From Erwinia sp. (lineage in GTDB: Bacteria; Pseudomonadota; Gammaproteobacteria; Enterobacterales; Enterobacteriaceae), in the NCBI GenBank assembly GCA_003512805.1, contig DOOK01000199.1, forward strand, positions 1 to 7,310: a stretch of 7,310 nucleotides of DNA, read 5' to 3'. A program made the position numbers and the translations under genes. Of this stretch, positions 1 to 5,982 are shown piece after piece; position 1 is the first letter of the stretch; each line of letters starts with the position of its first letter. The notes below the pieces were generated by a model. It was not told the DNA's origin, ran no database searches, and was given only the letters and a program-made list of their open reading frames with translations.

Positions 1-666
1 TTCCAGCACTTTCAGCAGCGCCTGATTGTCTACCACCGGCCCACGACAGGCATTGATCAGAATAGCGTTGGGCTTCAGTGCCAGCAGCAGCGTCTCGTTG
101 GCCAGATGGAGCGTTTTATAGTTACCCTCTTTATACAACGGCGTGTGAAAAGTCAGGATATCGGCTTCCGCCGCGAGCTGTGACAGCGGCAGGAAGTCCC
201 CTTCATCGCCTCGATCGGCGCGCGGAGGATCGCAAAGCAGGGTGCGGATACCGAGCGCCTGAAGACGAGCCTGCAGGCGGCCGCCAACGTTGCCGACACC
301 AACAATGCCAACGGTGCGGTCTTTCAGTGCGAAACCGTCGCGCTCCGCCAGCAGCAGCAGCGCAGAAAAAACGTATTCCACCACGGCGATGGCGTTACAG
401 CCAGGCGCCGCCGAAAACGCGACTCCCTGTTGTTGAAGAAAAGCCTCATCAATATGATCGGTACCCGCCGTGGCCGTGCCGACAAATTTTATCGGTTTGC
501 CGCTTAACAGTTCCGCATTCACTTTGGTCACGGAGCGCACCATCAGACCATCGGCGTCATCCAGTTCGGCCTGTGGGATGGGACGACCGGGAACGGCCAC
601 GACATCGCCTGTCCGGCTAAACAGTTCACGCGCATAGGGCATGTTTTCATCAACGAGAATTTTCAC
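1..666 (-). CDS. pdxB: Erythronate-4-phosphate dehydrogenase PdxB, N-terminal part (3' end cut by window)
   Basis: PdxB oxidises 4-phospho-erythronate with NAD in the cytoplasm, the second step of the DXP-dependent pyridoxal 5'-phosphate pathway. The visible 222 codons begin [18 protein letters not shown] and follow E. coli PdxB closely from memory. They include the segment [17 protein letters not shown], the Rossmann motif [30 protein letters not shown], and [13 protein letters not shown]. The Arg of INACRG falls at residue 208, the position of the substrate-binding Arg in this 2-hydroxyacid dehydrogenase family. The catalytic Glu and His, and the C-terminal dimerisation domain (about 155 further residues), lie beyond base 1. 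The start is a GTG at 666-664, chosen because it gives the conserved N-terminus and has AGGAA 8 nt upstream. The reading frame is open with no lesion. In E. coli its divergent neighbour is flk; here five other genes intervene. Confidence 0.96.
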   Translation of the reverse strand, partial: MKILVDENMPYARELFSRTGDVVAVPGRPIPQAELDDADGLMVRSVTKVNAELLSGKPIKFVGTATAGTDHIDEAFLQQQGVAFSAAPGCNAIAVVEYVFSALLLLAERDGFALKDRTVGIVGVGNVGGRLQARLQALGIRTLLCDPPRADRGDEGDFLPLSQLAAEADILTFHTPLYKEGNYKTLHLANETLLLALKPNAILINACRGPVVDNQALLKVLE

Positions 667-674
667 AATCGGGG

Positions 675-679
675 TTCCT
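675..679 (-). promoter_or_regulatory. Ribosome binding site of pdxB, supports a GTG start
   Basis: AGGAA on the minus strand, 8 nt before the GTG at 666-664. The next in-frame ATG lies inside the conserved [10 protein letters not shown] segment (its second Met), so the GTG is the sensible start. Confidence 0.6.
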
Positions 680-716
680 GCTCGGTAACAGTGAGGGACA
701 GTATTCTGCCATAAAG

Positions 717-737
717 GCGGGAAAGGGATAAGCCCGC
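717..737 (-). terminator. Weak hairpin after fosA, possible terminator
   Basis: GCGGG and CCCGC form a 5-bp G/C stem with an 11-nt loop, 24 nt past the fosA stop on the minus strand. It is followed by only a short CTTTATG stretch rather than a real U-tract. It lies in the 94-bp gap that must also hold any pdxB promoter. I found no good -35/-10 pair there; AATACT at about 700-705 on the minus strand is the best -10-like hexamer. The hairpin is visible; its role as a terminator is a weak inference. Confidence 0.2.
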
Positions 738-760
738 GGTGCGACGAGCCGTTGGATGCC

Positions 761-1174
761 TTACTTAAAGATCATTTTTTCGTAGGGCTTTTTGCGGCAG
801 GCTGCCAGCCGCTGCGGCAAATCACCAGCGTGAATTTCCAGCTTATGGCCGTCAGGATCGAGAAAGTAGAATGAATCCCCTTCGCTGCGGTTTTCTTTCC
901 AGCTTTTCACGCCTGCCTGCTGAAGACGTAACGTAACGGCAGTAAAATCCGCTGCATCTACCGTAAAGGCATAATGGGTGTAATCGCTCTTTTCCGCGGG
1001 GCGGATTTCCCGGGAAGGATCGTAAGAAAGGCACAGCCACAAAGACCCGCAGCTAAGGTAAGCGCCGCTTTGCCAGACGGCATGAACCTCCATCTGCAGC
1101 AGCTCCTGATAAAATGTGAGGCTGGCATGAATATCCGTAACGGCCAGCGTTAAGTGATTCAGCCCTTTAAGCAT
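761..1174 (-). CDS. fosA: FosA-family fosfomycin glutathione transferase
   Basis: FosA is a cytoplasmic Mn(II)- and K(I)-dependent enzyme of the vicinal-oxygen-chelate (glyoxalase) superfamily. It inactivates fosfomycin by opening the epoxide with glutathione. The 137-residue length is normal (135-141). The predicted metal ligands are present: His7 in LNHLTLAV, His67 in DYTHYAF, Glu113 in GHKLEIH. So are the family residues that bind fosfomycin or K+: Thr9, Lys93, Ser97, Ser101, Tyr103 and Arg122, within [19 protein letters not shown] and [10 protein letters not shown]. These motifs separate it from FosB (thiol-dependent), FosX (hydrolase) and general glyoxalases. The ATG is 6 bp after the stop of the secreted-protein gene upstream. 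Its Shine-Dalgarno (GGTAA) is weak, so translation may be coupled to that gene. It looks like an intrinsic chromosomal allele: no mobile element flanks it. Activity level is not readable from sequence. Confidence 0.94.
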   Translation of the reverse strand: MLKGLNHLTLAVTDIHASLTFYQELLQMEVHAVWQSGAYLSCGSLWLCLSYDPSREIRPAEKSDYTHYAFTVDAADFTAVTLRLQQAGVKSWKENRSEGDSFYFLDPDGHKLEIHAGDLPQRLAACRKKPYEKMIFK

Positions 1175-1180
1175 GATGGG

Positions 1181-1624
1181 TTACCGGTTGATGCGCGTAA
1201 TAAGCACGCGGGTTTTATGGCAAGCTTTGTCCTGGCACACCTCGCCAAACCATAGCTGGCCGCTGTCGCCTATCATCACTCCCTGGTCCCTGGCGAACAG
1301 CTCTTCATATTTCTGAGCGCTGATAACGTGCACCAAATCGGGGGTGAATACGCTGCTATAATTTTTCTGTAGCATTGCTGGCGTACGCCAGGTGGTCACT
1401 TTTCCTTTTAAGCCGACCTTAAGCGGATAAGCGATCATAGTTGCCACTTTCGCCTGGTCCTTTGCCGCCACCGCCTGTTGCAGATCGCTAAGAAAATCAT
1501 GGTACTTCTGATGCGAGCCAAACAAAAAGTCCAGGCGCCGATCCACTTCCTGCGCCGTGGCTGAATAAGCGTTTCCTACACCAGTGAACAGCGTTACCAG
1601 TAAAACAGCCAGCCTGATGTTCAT
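1181..1624 (-). CDS. Small secreted (probably periplasmic) protein of unknown function
   Basis: I do not recognise a named gene. The 147 residues begin with a classic signal peptide: Lys/Arg-poor MNIR, a hydrophobic stretch LAVLLVTLFTGVG, and possible signal peptidase I sites after Ala22 (YSA) or Ala24 (ATA). There is no lipobox Cys. The mature part (about 123 residues) is alpha/beta in appearance. It has a charged helix near 27-62, a segment MIAYPLKVGLKGKVTTW at 63-79, and a C-terminal block GVMIGDSGQLWFGEVC followed by a CX4C pair (Cys130, Cys135) that could form a disulfide in the periplasm. The YPL...G...T / GVMIG..G..WF pattern resembles small secreted proteins with an NTF2-like fold, but that is a weak impression. 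The start is well supported by AAGGAG 7 nt upstream. It is followed after 6 bp by fosA, suggesting one transcript and coupled translation. Confidence 0.85.
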   Translation of the reverse strand: MNIRLAVLLVTLFTGVGNAYSATAQEVDRRLDFLFGSHQKYHDFLSDLQQAVAAKDQAKVATMIAYPLKVGLKGKVTTWRTPAMLQKNYSSVFTPDLVHVISAQKYEELFARDQGVMIGDSGQLWFGEVCQDKACHKTRVLITRINR

Positions 1625-1630
1625 TTTACA

Positions 1631-1636
1631 CTCCTT
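1631..1636 (-). promoter_or_regulatory. Strong ribosome binding site of the secreted-protein gene
   Basis: AAGGAG on the minus strand, 6-7 nt before the ATG at 1624-1622. It is the best Shine-Dalgarno among the four minus-strand genes. It contrasts with the poor site of fosA, consistent with fosA relying on ribosomes delivered by this gene. Confidence 0.65.
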
Positions 1637-1640
1637 GAAA

Positions 1641-1677
1641 TGCTTCAGGTGTCAGCCTCTGGCCGGCTTGCTTCAGG
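1641..1677. repeat. Pair of 9-bp direct repeats upstream of the secreted-protein gene
   Basis: TGCTTCAGG occurs at 1641-1649 and again at 1669-1677, 28 bp start to start. The second copy runs into a 10-bp palindrome, GGCTTAAGCC, at 1676-1685. All lie in the 88-bp gap between ydcJ and the secreted-protein gene, 17-61 nt upstream of the latter's start codon. They could be a tandem operator or chance; no clear promoter hexamers accompany them. Confidence 0.35.
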
Positions 1678-1698
1678 CTTAAGCCAGCGCTCATGCCA

Positions 1699-1713
1699 AA
1701 GACGATGCGTCTT
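1699..1713 (-). terminator. Small hairpin overlapping the ydcJ stop codon
   Basis: AAGACG and CGTCTT form a 6-bp perfect stem with a 3-nt loop beginning within the TGA of ydcJ (1715-1713). On the minus strand it is followed by TGG, not a U-run, so it is at most a weak or Rho-assisted end, or an RNA-stability element. Read-through into the secreted-protein gene is plausible. Confidence 0.2.
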
Positions 1714-3038
1714 CAGAGGCGATCGAAGATGGCTGCCAGCGACGCATCTTCAAGCTGTTGATACAGCGCAAACTCGTTAATTACCGGGCAGCCCAGCGCC
1801 TGTTCAAAAGCCGCCTGATTAGGATTGCCTTTGCCCACTGCTCCCCTTTCGCTTCCCAGATTCGACTGGAAAATGCCCGCCGCGCTGACCGGCAAAAAAT
1901 CTTCATACACGATGGGTCGGGCCTTTATCTTGCCCTGGACAACCAGATTGTCCAGCTGTTCACGGCTGGCCTGCGGCGGCAGCGTCGCCCCCGGCAGTAG
2001 CTGATAGCGAAAATAACCCAGTTTCTGCCGCCGGAGCTCGTGTTCATCATCCGGGAATGCGGCAAAGTTGGCGGTCAGCCCACCCACCTTCTCCCCTGTC
2101 GGTTGTTGTAACAGCCGGTCGTAAAGCGCACGGCCTGCGGGCGTCAGCGCCAGCCCGCGCTGTTCAATTTCGCCAAAGCGTGCGGTGTGTCGGCCTTCAC
2201 TATTATCGGTAAAAGTGATGTTTTCACTCAGCGCCTTAAAGCTGGTCTGCCGCAGTAAAACAGGCACGCGACGCGGTGGCGGCCCTTCAATACTCTCTTT
2301 CGGCACAATCTGATAAGCGGGCATCAGCTGCTGGACGGCATCAATATCCAGCGTGCGTGGCGTAAGATGATTAATATGTGGCCCTTTAAAAGAGACCACA
2401 TCCGCAATCAGGCGGTGCTGATCCAGCAGTGACTGATAGGTCGCCACATCCACCTGCGCTTCGCTGTGCCACTGGAAAGTTTTCAGCGCCTCTGCGACAA
2501 ACGTCTCTGCCTGATCGGCGGTTAAGCCTTGCTGGCCTTCTCCTGTTTCGATCAGTTCCAACAGCCGCGGCGTGAAAATGGTGCGCCGCTCGAGGATCTG
2601 ACTCACTTTCTGTTTTAAAGCGGCATCATCAATCAGTTCAAGGCGCAGCAGCGAGGTAAATACGCGGAAAGGATTATATTGCAGCGAGCGCTCATCGACA
2701 GGGCGAAAAGCGGTAGCGTGCACCGGCACGCCAGCCGCAGAAAGGTCGTAATAGCTGACCGGATACATGCCCATGACCGCAAACAGTCGGCGCATGGTCA
2801 TCAACTCCTCCGCTTTGCCCAGCCGAATAGCGCCGTGCCGCTCAACCTCCAGTCGGTTCAGCTCCCGGGCATTATCGTCGTCCGCAAAGGTGTCGGGATG
2901 GGTCTGCAGGTAGCGGGTGTTGACCTCTTTCACTATCTGCAACAGCGTCCGGTACTGAGGGACTTCCTGCTGGTACATCAGCGACATCGCTTTAGAAAAG
3001 GCGTCACGGATGGCATCGGGCGAAATAAACTGAGTCAT
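1713..3038 (-). CDS. ydcJ: YdcJ/HglS-type 2-oxoadipate dioxygenase/decarboxylase (VOC-like, DUF1338)
   Basis: Members of this family related to Pseudomonas putida HglS are cytoplasmic Fe(II) enzymes that convert 2-oxoadipate and O2 to D-2-hydroxyglutarate and CO2, a step of D-lysine/2-aminoadipate breakdown. The 441 residues align over their whole length with E. coli YdcJ (about 447). Shared landmarks are MYQQEVPQY, LNRLEVERHGAIRLG, FAVMGMYPVSYYDLSAAGVPVHATAFRP, FRVFTSLLRLELI, HINHLTPRTLDID, LLRQTSFKAL, HTARFGEIEQRG, YEDFLPVSAAGIFQSNLG and FEQALGCPV. Using the HglS residues as I recall them, the metal ligands map to His68, His224 and Glu292 and the substrate Arg to Arg72; all are present, so the active site looks intact. 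The start is ATG with AAGG 7 nt upstream, and the N-terminus matches YdcJ. The gene follows the permease by about 164 bp on the same strand; that gap holds a long hairpin. Family identity is secure; the exact substrate in this organism is inferred. Confidence 0.94.
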   Translation of the reverse strand: MTQFISPDAIRDAFSKAMSLMYQQEVPQYRTLLQIVKEVNTRYLQTHPDTFADDDNARELNRLEVERHGAIRLGKAEELMTMRRLFAVMGMYPVSYYDLSAAGVPVHATAFRPVDERSLQYNPFRVFTSLLRLELIDDAALKQKVSQILERRTIFTPRLLELIETGEGQQGLTADQAETFVAEALKTFQWHSEAQVDVATYQSLLDQHRLIADVVSFKGPHINHLTPRTLDIDAVQQLMPAYQIVPKESIEGPPPRRVPVLLRQTSFKALSENITFTDNSEGRHTARFGEIEQRGLALTPAGRALYDRLLQQPTGEKVGGLTANFAAFPDDEHELRRQKLGYFRYQLLPGATLPPQASREQLDNLVVQGKIKARPIVYEDFLPVSAAGIFQSNLGSERGAVGKGNPNQAAFEQALGCPVINEFALYQQLEDASLAAIFDRL

Positions 3039-3056
3039 AGTCTGGCCTTATGATAG

Positions 3057-3093
3057 AGGAAGGTCATTGCGCTTATTCAGCGCAAGCCTTCCT
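3057..3093 (-). promoter_or_regulatory. Two-tier hairpin in the ydcJ leader
   Basis: An outer 7-bp arm pair AGGAAGG (3057-3063) / CCTTCCT (3087-3093) encloses an inner perfect pair TTGCGCT (3067-3073) / AGCGCAA (3079-3085). The loop is 5 nt, with asymmetric 3-nt and 1-nt bulges between the tiers. It ends 7 nt before the AAGG Shine-Dalgarno (3046-3049) and 18 nt before the ydcJ ATG. No T-run follows on either strand, so it is not a standard intrinsic terminator. It may be an RNA structure affecting ydcJ translation or decay, or the inner 19-bp dyad may be a DNA operator. The rest of the 164-bp gap (3039-3202) has no clear promoter; TTGACT occurs on the minus strand near 3160 but lacks a matching -10. 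Confidence 0.45.
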
Positions 3094-3202
3094 TCAAGCA
3101 TAGCGGCCAGCGTCAGGTTGTTCCCGCTGTTTTTTGCCTTCGTGTGACCTGTGCAGCAGTCAATTCGCCGCCCTTTGTGGGGATGGCGCTCGCTGGCTAT
3201 CG

Positions 3203-4624
3203 TTACCGCATTGTCTGTATCGCGCGGGGTTGCATTTTACTACCAACCTTTTGCGTCTGCGCCGTGCGCCGCCGTGTTACAACGAAACTCAGCATTAACA
3301 TGATAACGGCTACGGCAGCAGTCATCAGCGTCTCATAACGGTAATCTGGTGACATAAACATATAGCCCAGCACCACTAAAATGATGCCGATTGTGAACAG
3401 CGTCAGCCAGGGAAACAGCCACATTTTAAAAGCCGGCGTCTGGCCGCTGCGTTCCAGTTTACGGCGCATAATCAGCTGCGAAACGGCAATGACCAGATAA
3501 ACCAGCAGCGCGATAGCGCCGGTGGTGGAGAGCAGGAAGTCGAACACTTTTCCGGGAAAAGCGTAGTTAGCAAAACAGCCTGCAAAACCGGCCAGCGTTG
3601 AGCTGAGTACGGCAAAGCGAGGCACGCCCCCTGCGGAGAGGCGGGCACCCGCCTGGGGAGCATCACCGCGCTGCGCCAACGAGTAAAACATGCGGGAAGC
3701 AGTATACAGCCCAGAGTTCATGCAGCTGCAAACCGCGATAAATACCACGGTGCTGACCAGCATCTCCGCCCCCGGCAGATGCAGTACGTTTAGCGCGTAT
3801 TGAAAGGTTCCCTGTTCTTTCAGTTGTGGATCGTTCCAGGCAACCAGCGAGACTACCAGGAAAATCGACAGCAGATAGAACAAAGCAATACGGTAAACGA
3901 CCAGGTTAGTGGAGCGACGGATCTGTTGCCCGGGATCTTTTGACTCGGCGGCAGCAATGGTGACGATTTCTGCCCCAAAAAACGAAAAGATGGTGATCAG
4001 CACACCGGAAAGCACTGCGCCACCTCCGTGCGGCATAAAACCACCATGAGCCCACAGGCCGGATACGCCGCTGACGTGTGCCAGAGGCCAGTAGCCCGCA
4101 ATCGCGGCGATACCCACGGCAATAAAAGCCAGGATAGCGACAACTTTTATCAGGGAAAACCAGAACTCGAACTCGCCGAAGTTTTTCACATTAAAAAGAT
4201 TGGTGCAGGTGAGAAAGGTCATAATAGAAAGCGTATATACCCAGGCGGGTACGGCGGGCAAAGCGCTATGAAGGATGTTCGCGCCCGCTATCGCCTCGAC
4301 CGGGATCACCAGCACCCAAAACCACCAGTAGAGCCAGCCTATCGTAAAGCCTGCCCAGGGCCCCAGCGCCCGTGAGGCGTAGGTGGAAAAAGAGCCGGAA
4401 TCAGGCTGCATAACCGCCATCTCTCCCAGCATTCTCATCACCAGCAGCACCAAAAAACCCGTTAATACATAAGAAATCAATATAGCCGGACCGGCAGTGG
4501 CAATAGCGCTCGCCGAGCCGATAAACAAACCGGCACCAATAATACCGGCGATAGAAATCATGGTGATCTGGCGACTGGATAATCCATCGCCTAGCGTAGA
4601 CTGTGGTTTTACTGAATAACCCAT
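3203..4624 (-). CDS. GabP-like amino acid permease (APC superfamily, AAT family)
   Basis: An inner-membrane, proton-coupled amino acid importer with about 12 hydrophobic helices and no signal peptide. It resembles E. coli GabP (466 residues) end to end: LSSRQITMISIAGIIGAGLF at the N-terminus, PDSGSFSTYASRALG, IGWLYWWFWVLVIPVEA, VKNFGEFEFWFSLIKV, FSFFGAEIVTIAAAES, CMNSGLYTASRMFYSLAQRGDAP and GAIALLVYLVIAVSQL. The Cys at about residue 301 lies at the place of the functionally sensitive Cys300 of GabP, and the following SRMFYSL..RGDAP is the conserved loop-8/9 region. Three ATGs stand in a row at 4630-4622. I choose the third (473 residues) because it aligns with the MG start of GabP and has AGGA 6 nt upstream; the first would sit directly against AGGA, though AAGG slightly further up could serve it. 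The substrate could be GABA or another amino acid; the neighbour ydcJ makes a lysine-related compound worth considering. Confidence 0.9.
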   Translation of the reverse strand: MGYSVKPQSTLGDGLSSRQITMISIAGIIGAGLFIGSASAIATAGPAILISYVLTGFLVLLVMRMLGEMAVMQPDSGSFSTYASRALGPWAGFTIGWLYWWFWVLVIPVEAIAGANILHSALPAVPAWVYTLSIMTFLTCTNLFNVKNFGEFEFWFSLIKVVAILAFIAVGIAAIAGYWPLAHVSGVSGLWAHGGFMPHGGGAVLSGVLITIFSFFGAEIVTIAAAESKDPGQQIRRSTNLVVYRIALFYLLSIFLVVSLVAWNDPQLKEQGTFQYALNVLHLPGAEMLVSTVVFIAVCSCMNSGLYTASRMFYSLAQRGDAPQAGARLSAGGVPRFAVLSSTLAGFAGCFANYAFPGKVFDFLLSTTGAIALLVYLVIAVSQLIMRRKLERSGQTPAFKMWLFPWLTLFTIGIILVVLGYMFMSPDYRYETLMTAAVAVIMLMLSFVVTRRRTAQTQKVGSKMQPRAIQTMR

Positions 4625-4686
4625 CATCATTCCTGCCTTTGAGTTGAGGACGTTAGCGCTTTTCTCCTGTGCAAATTCCCTTTTTT

Positions 4687-4708
4687 CAGTTTTACCGTCA
4701 TAAAACTG
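4687..4708. promoter_or_regulatory. 22-bp dyad, possible operator
   Basis: Perfect 8-bp inverted arms CAGTTTTA (4687-4694) and TAAAACTG (4701-4708) flank a 6-bp CCGTCA centre. It is 62-84 bp upstream of the permease start and about 255 bp upstream of the EamA start. It is not a terminator: on the minus strand it is followed by an A-run. Such spacing fits a homodimeric repressor or activator site, but it shares bases with the Pho-box-like repeat, so only one of the two readings may be real. Confidence 0.4.
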
Positions 4709-4712
4709 TCAT
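4695..4712 (+). promoter_or_regulatory. Pho-box-like PhoB binding site
   Basis: CCGTCAT (4695-4701), AAAA, then CTGTCAT (4706-4712): two 7-bp direct repeats with a 4-bp A/T spacer. This is 17 of 18 matches to the PhoB box as I know it (CTGTCAT-AAAW-CTGTCAT). A poorer third half-site, CTGAATT, begins at 4716. The orientation points to the EamA gene, whose start is 252 bp away. The expected -10 about 10-11 bp downstream (CAGTCT/AGTCTG, 4723-4729) is poor. Phosphate-starvation control of either flanking gene is an inference. Confidence 0.45.
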
Positions 4713-4963
4713 TTCCTGAATTCAGTCTGTACGTTGCCGAAAAAGGAGTAAAAGGATTCAGGACGCTTCGCCATAGCCTTTTCTTATTTCCCCTTCAAGC
4801 GCATTTGCAGCAAAAATTTCACCGGCGCCAGCCAGGATTACTCAATTTTTGCTTATCAATTCAGGATAGCCGGATAAAAAGCCAGCCAGCAGTAATAAAG
4901 GTGATTTATTTGAAGTCGCACACAGGTAAACTCTCGGTTCTTATTACTTATTCAGGCCTGGCA

Positions 4964-5866
4964 ATGAACTTTCTTTATCCTTTGATGGCGGTACTCATCT
5001 GGTCTTTTAACGCCATCGTTAGCAAAGTTTCGGCTAACGTTATCGATCCTGCCGCTATCTCCTTTTATCGCTGGCTGATAGCGCTGGTGGCGCTGACGCC
5101 CTTCGTGCTGCCTGCAGTGTGGCGCAATCGGGTGCAGGTCAGGCAGCAGGCGGGAAAGCTGCTGACGTTAGGACTGCTCGGCATGGTGCTTTATCAAAGT
5201 CTTGCCTACTACGCCGCGCACAGCGTCAGCGCACTCTCGATGGGTATTCTGGTTTCGCTGATCCCTTTGCTGACGGTGCTGATCAGTATTGTGTTACTGA
5301 AAGTGGCGCCTACGCTGGGCATTCTTATCGGCAGCGTGCTCTCTTTTAGCGGGCTGGTGTGGCTGATTAGCCAGGGCAATCCCGGACGGCTGCTGACGCA
5401 GGGCGCGGGCGTGGGCGAGCTGATGCTGTTTGCTGCTTCTACCTCTTACGCGCTGTATGGCGTGCTGACTCGTCGCTGGGCGATTCCGCTACCGAACTGG
5501 CAAAGCCTCTATGTCCAAATCGTGTTTGGCGTTCTGCTGCTGTTGCCAGGCTTTTTGCTGGCAAAAGATGTGTCGCTGAATGCGCATAATCTGCCGCTGG
5601 TCCTGTTTGCCGCGCTTCCGGCTTCTATTATCGCGCCTTTTTTATGGATCCAGGGCGTGATGCGAATGGGGGCCAGTACCGCCTCGATTTTTATGAATCT
5701 GACACCCATTTTTACCGCCATCATCGCCGTGCTTTTTTTGCATGAAAAGCTGCACAGCTATCACTTTATCGGCGGAGGGGTTACTTTATGCGGCGTGATC
5801 CTGGCGCAGCGGCTGCGTACGCCTCTACGGACCGGGAAAGCAGCGCGCGTGAAGGCCGATTCCTGA
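4964..5866 (+). CDS. EamA/DMT-family transporter, ten-helix type
   Basis: An inner-membrane drug/metabolite transporter-superfamily protein of 300 residues, the usual size, with ten predicted helices in two EamA repeats (about 4-135 and 148-282). Family marks are PLMAVLIWSFNAIVSKVS at the N-terminus, an ISFYRW segment entering helix 2, LYQSLAYYAAHSVSA in repeat 1, and ASTASIFMNLTPIFTAIIAVLFLHEKL in repeat 2 with the typical Leu-x-Pro and final Glu. The C-terminal tail is basic and cytosolic. I place the start at ATG 4964 (AGG 7 nt upstream) because the protein there begins directly with helix 1; an upstream ATG at 4805 in the same frame would add 53 polar residues with no family support. Family members move amino acids, nucleosides or toxic compounds; the substrate here cannot be read. 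It is divergent from the permease and precedes flk in the same direction. Confidence 0.88.
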   Translation: MNFLYPLMAVLIWSFNAIVSKVSANVIDPAAISFYRWLIALVALTPFVLPAVWRNRVQVRQQAGKLLTLGLLGMVLYQSLAYYAAHSVSALSMGILVSLIPLLTVLISIVLLKVAPTLGILIGSVLSFSGLVWLISQGNPGRLLTQGAGVGELMLFAASTSYALYGVLTRRWAIPLPNWQSLYVQIVFGVLLLLPGFLLAKDVSLNAHNLPLVLFAALPASIIAPFLWIQGVMRMGASTASIFMNLTPIFTAIIAVLFLHEKLHSYHFIGGGVTLCGVILAQRLRTPLRTGKAARVKADS

Positions 5867-5916
5867 AAAATAATCCGCCGTGCGGTGCGTCGCTACTACC
5901 TATCGCGTAACGGGAT

Positions 5917-5925
5917 TGTTATCAT
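5917..5925 (+). promoter_or_regulatory. Extended -10 promoter for flk
   Basis: TGT followed by TATCAT (5/6 to the sigma-70 -10) gives a TGn extended -10. The -35 hexamer at 17 bp (TACCTA, 5897-5902) is poor, which extended -10 promoters tolerate. Transcription would begin near 5932, leaving a leader of about 50 nt that includes two TTTCCGG copies exactly 10 bp apart (5941-5947, 5951-5957). It lets flk be transcribed independently of the EamA gene, whose stop lies 51 bp upstream of this motif. Confidence 0.45.
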
Positions 5926-5982
5926 AGCTAATCCCCCTTTTTTCCGGCGCTTTCCGGACAGTGTTGAGTTAAGGATTTTGCC

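Larger units (their letters stand above)
4625..4963. other. Divergent intergenic control region between permease and EamA transporter
   Basis: These 339 bp are A/T-rich relative to the flanks and contain no convincing gene. The first half (4681-4725) carries the Pho-box-like element, the overlapping dyad and a CTGAATTCAG palindrome. The second half has a purine-rich AAAAAGGAGTAAAAGGA stretch near 4740-4756 that looks like a ribosome binding site but is not followed by a usable start codon. The frame of the EamA gene is open upstream to an ATG at 4805, but the added 53 residues are non-hydrophobic and unlike the family, so I treat that part as leader. I could not find a well-spaced -35/-10 pair in either direction. 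Confidence 0.6.

Noticed and set aside
78..620. Long plus-strand open frame (180 codons) opposite pdxB
   Set aside because: It is antisense to a clearly conserved pdxB frame, and its product is Arg/Pro-rich low-complexity sequence without family features, typical of a shadow in GC-rich coding DNA.
761..1174. Possibility that fosA is a recently acquired plasmid-type resistance gene
   Set aside because: No insertion sequence, integrase or terminal repeat flanks it, and its composition looks like that of its neighbours; an intrinsic chromosomal allele is the simpler reading.
2679..3053. Plus-strand open frame antisense to the 5' end of ydcJ
   Set aside because: Lies opposite the highly conserved N-terminal half of ydcJ and shows no ribosome binding site or recognisable domain.
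3144..3338. Plus-strand 64-codon open frame spanning the ydcJ-permease gap
   Set aside because: Two thirds of it is antisense to the permease 3' end. The remainder has no ribosome binding site or family resemblance.
4028..4375. Plus-strand open frame antisense to the permease
   Set aside because: Polar, repeat-poor shadow translation of transmembrane-coding DNA; the opposite strand encodes a full GabP-like protein.
4740..4756. Purine-rich stretch resembling a ribosome binding site, possible leader peptide
   Set aside because: No ATG, GTG or TTG at a usable distance downstream, so no small gene can be supported.
5875..5885. CCGC/GCGG hairpin just after the EamA stop, considered as a terminator
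   Set aside because: Only a 4-bp stem with a 3-nt loop and no following T-run; too weak to call.
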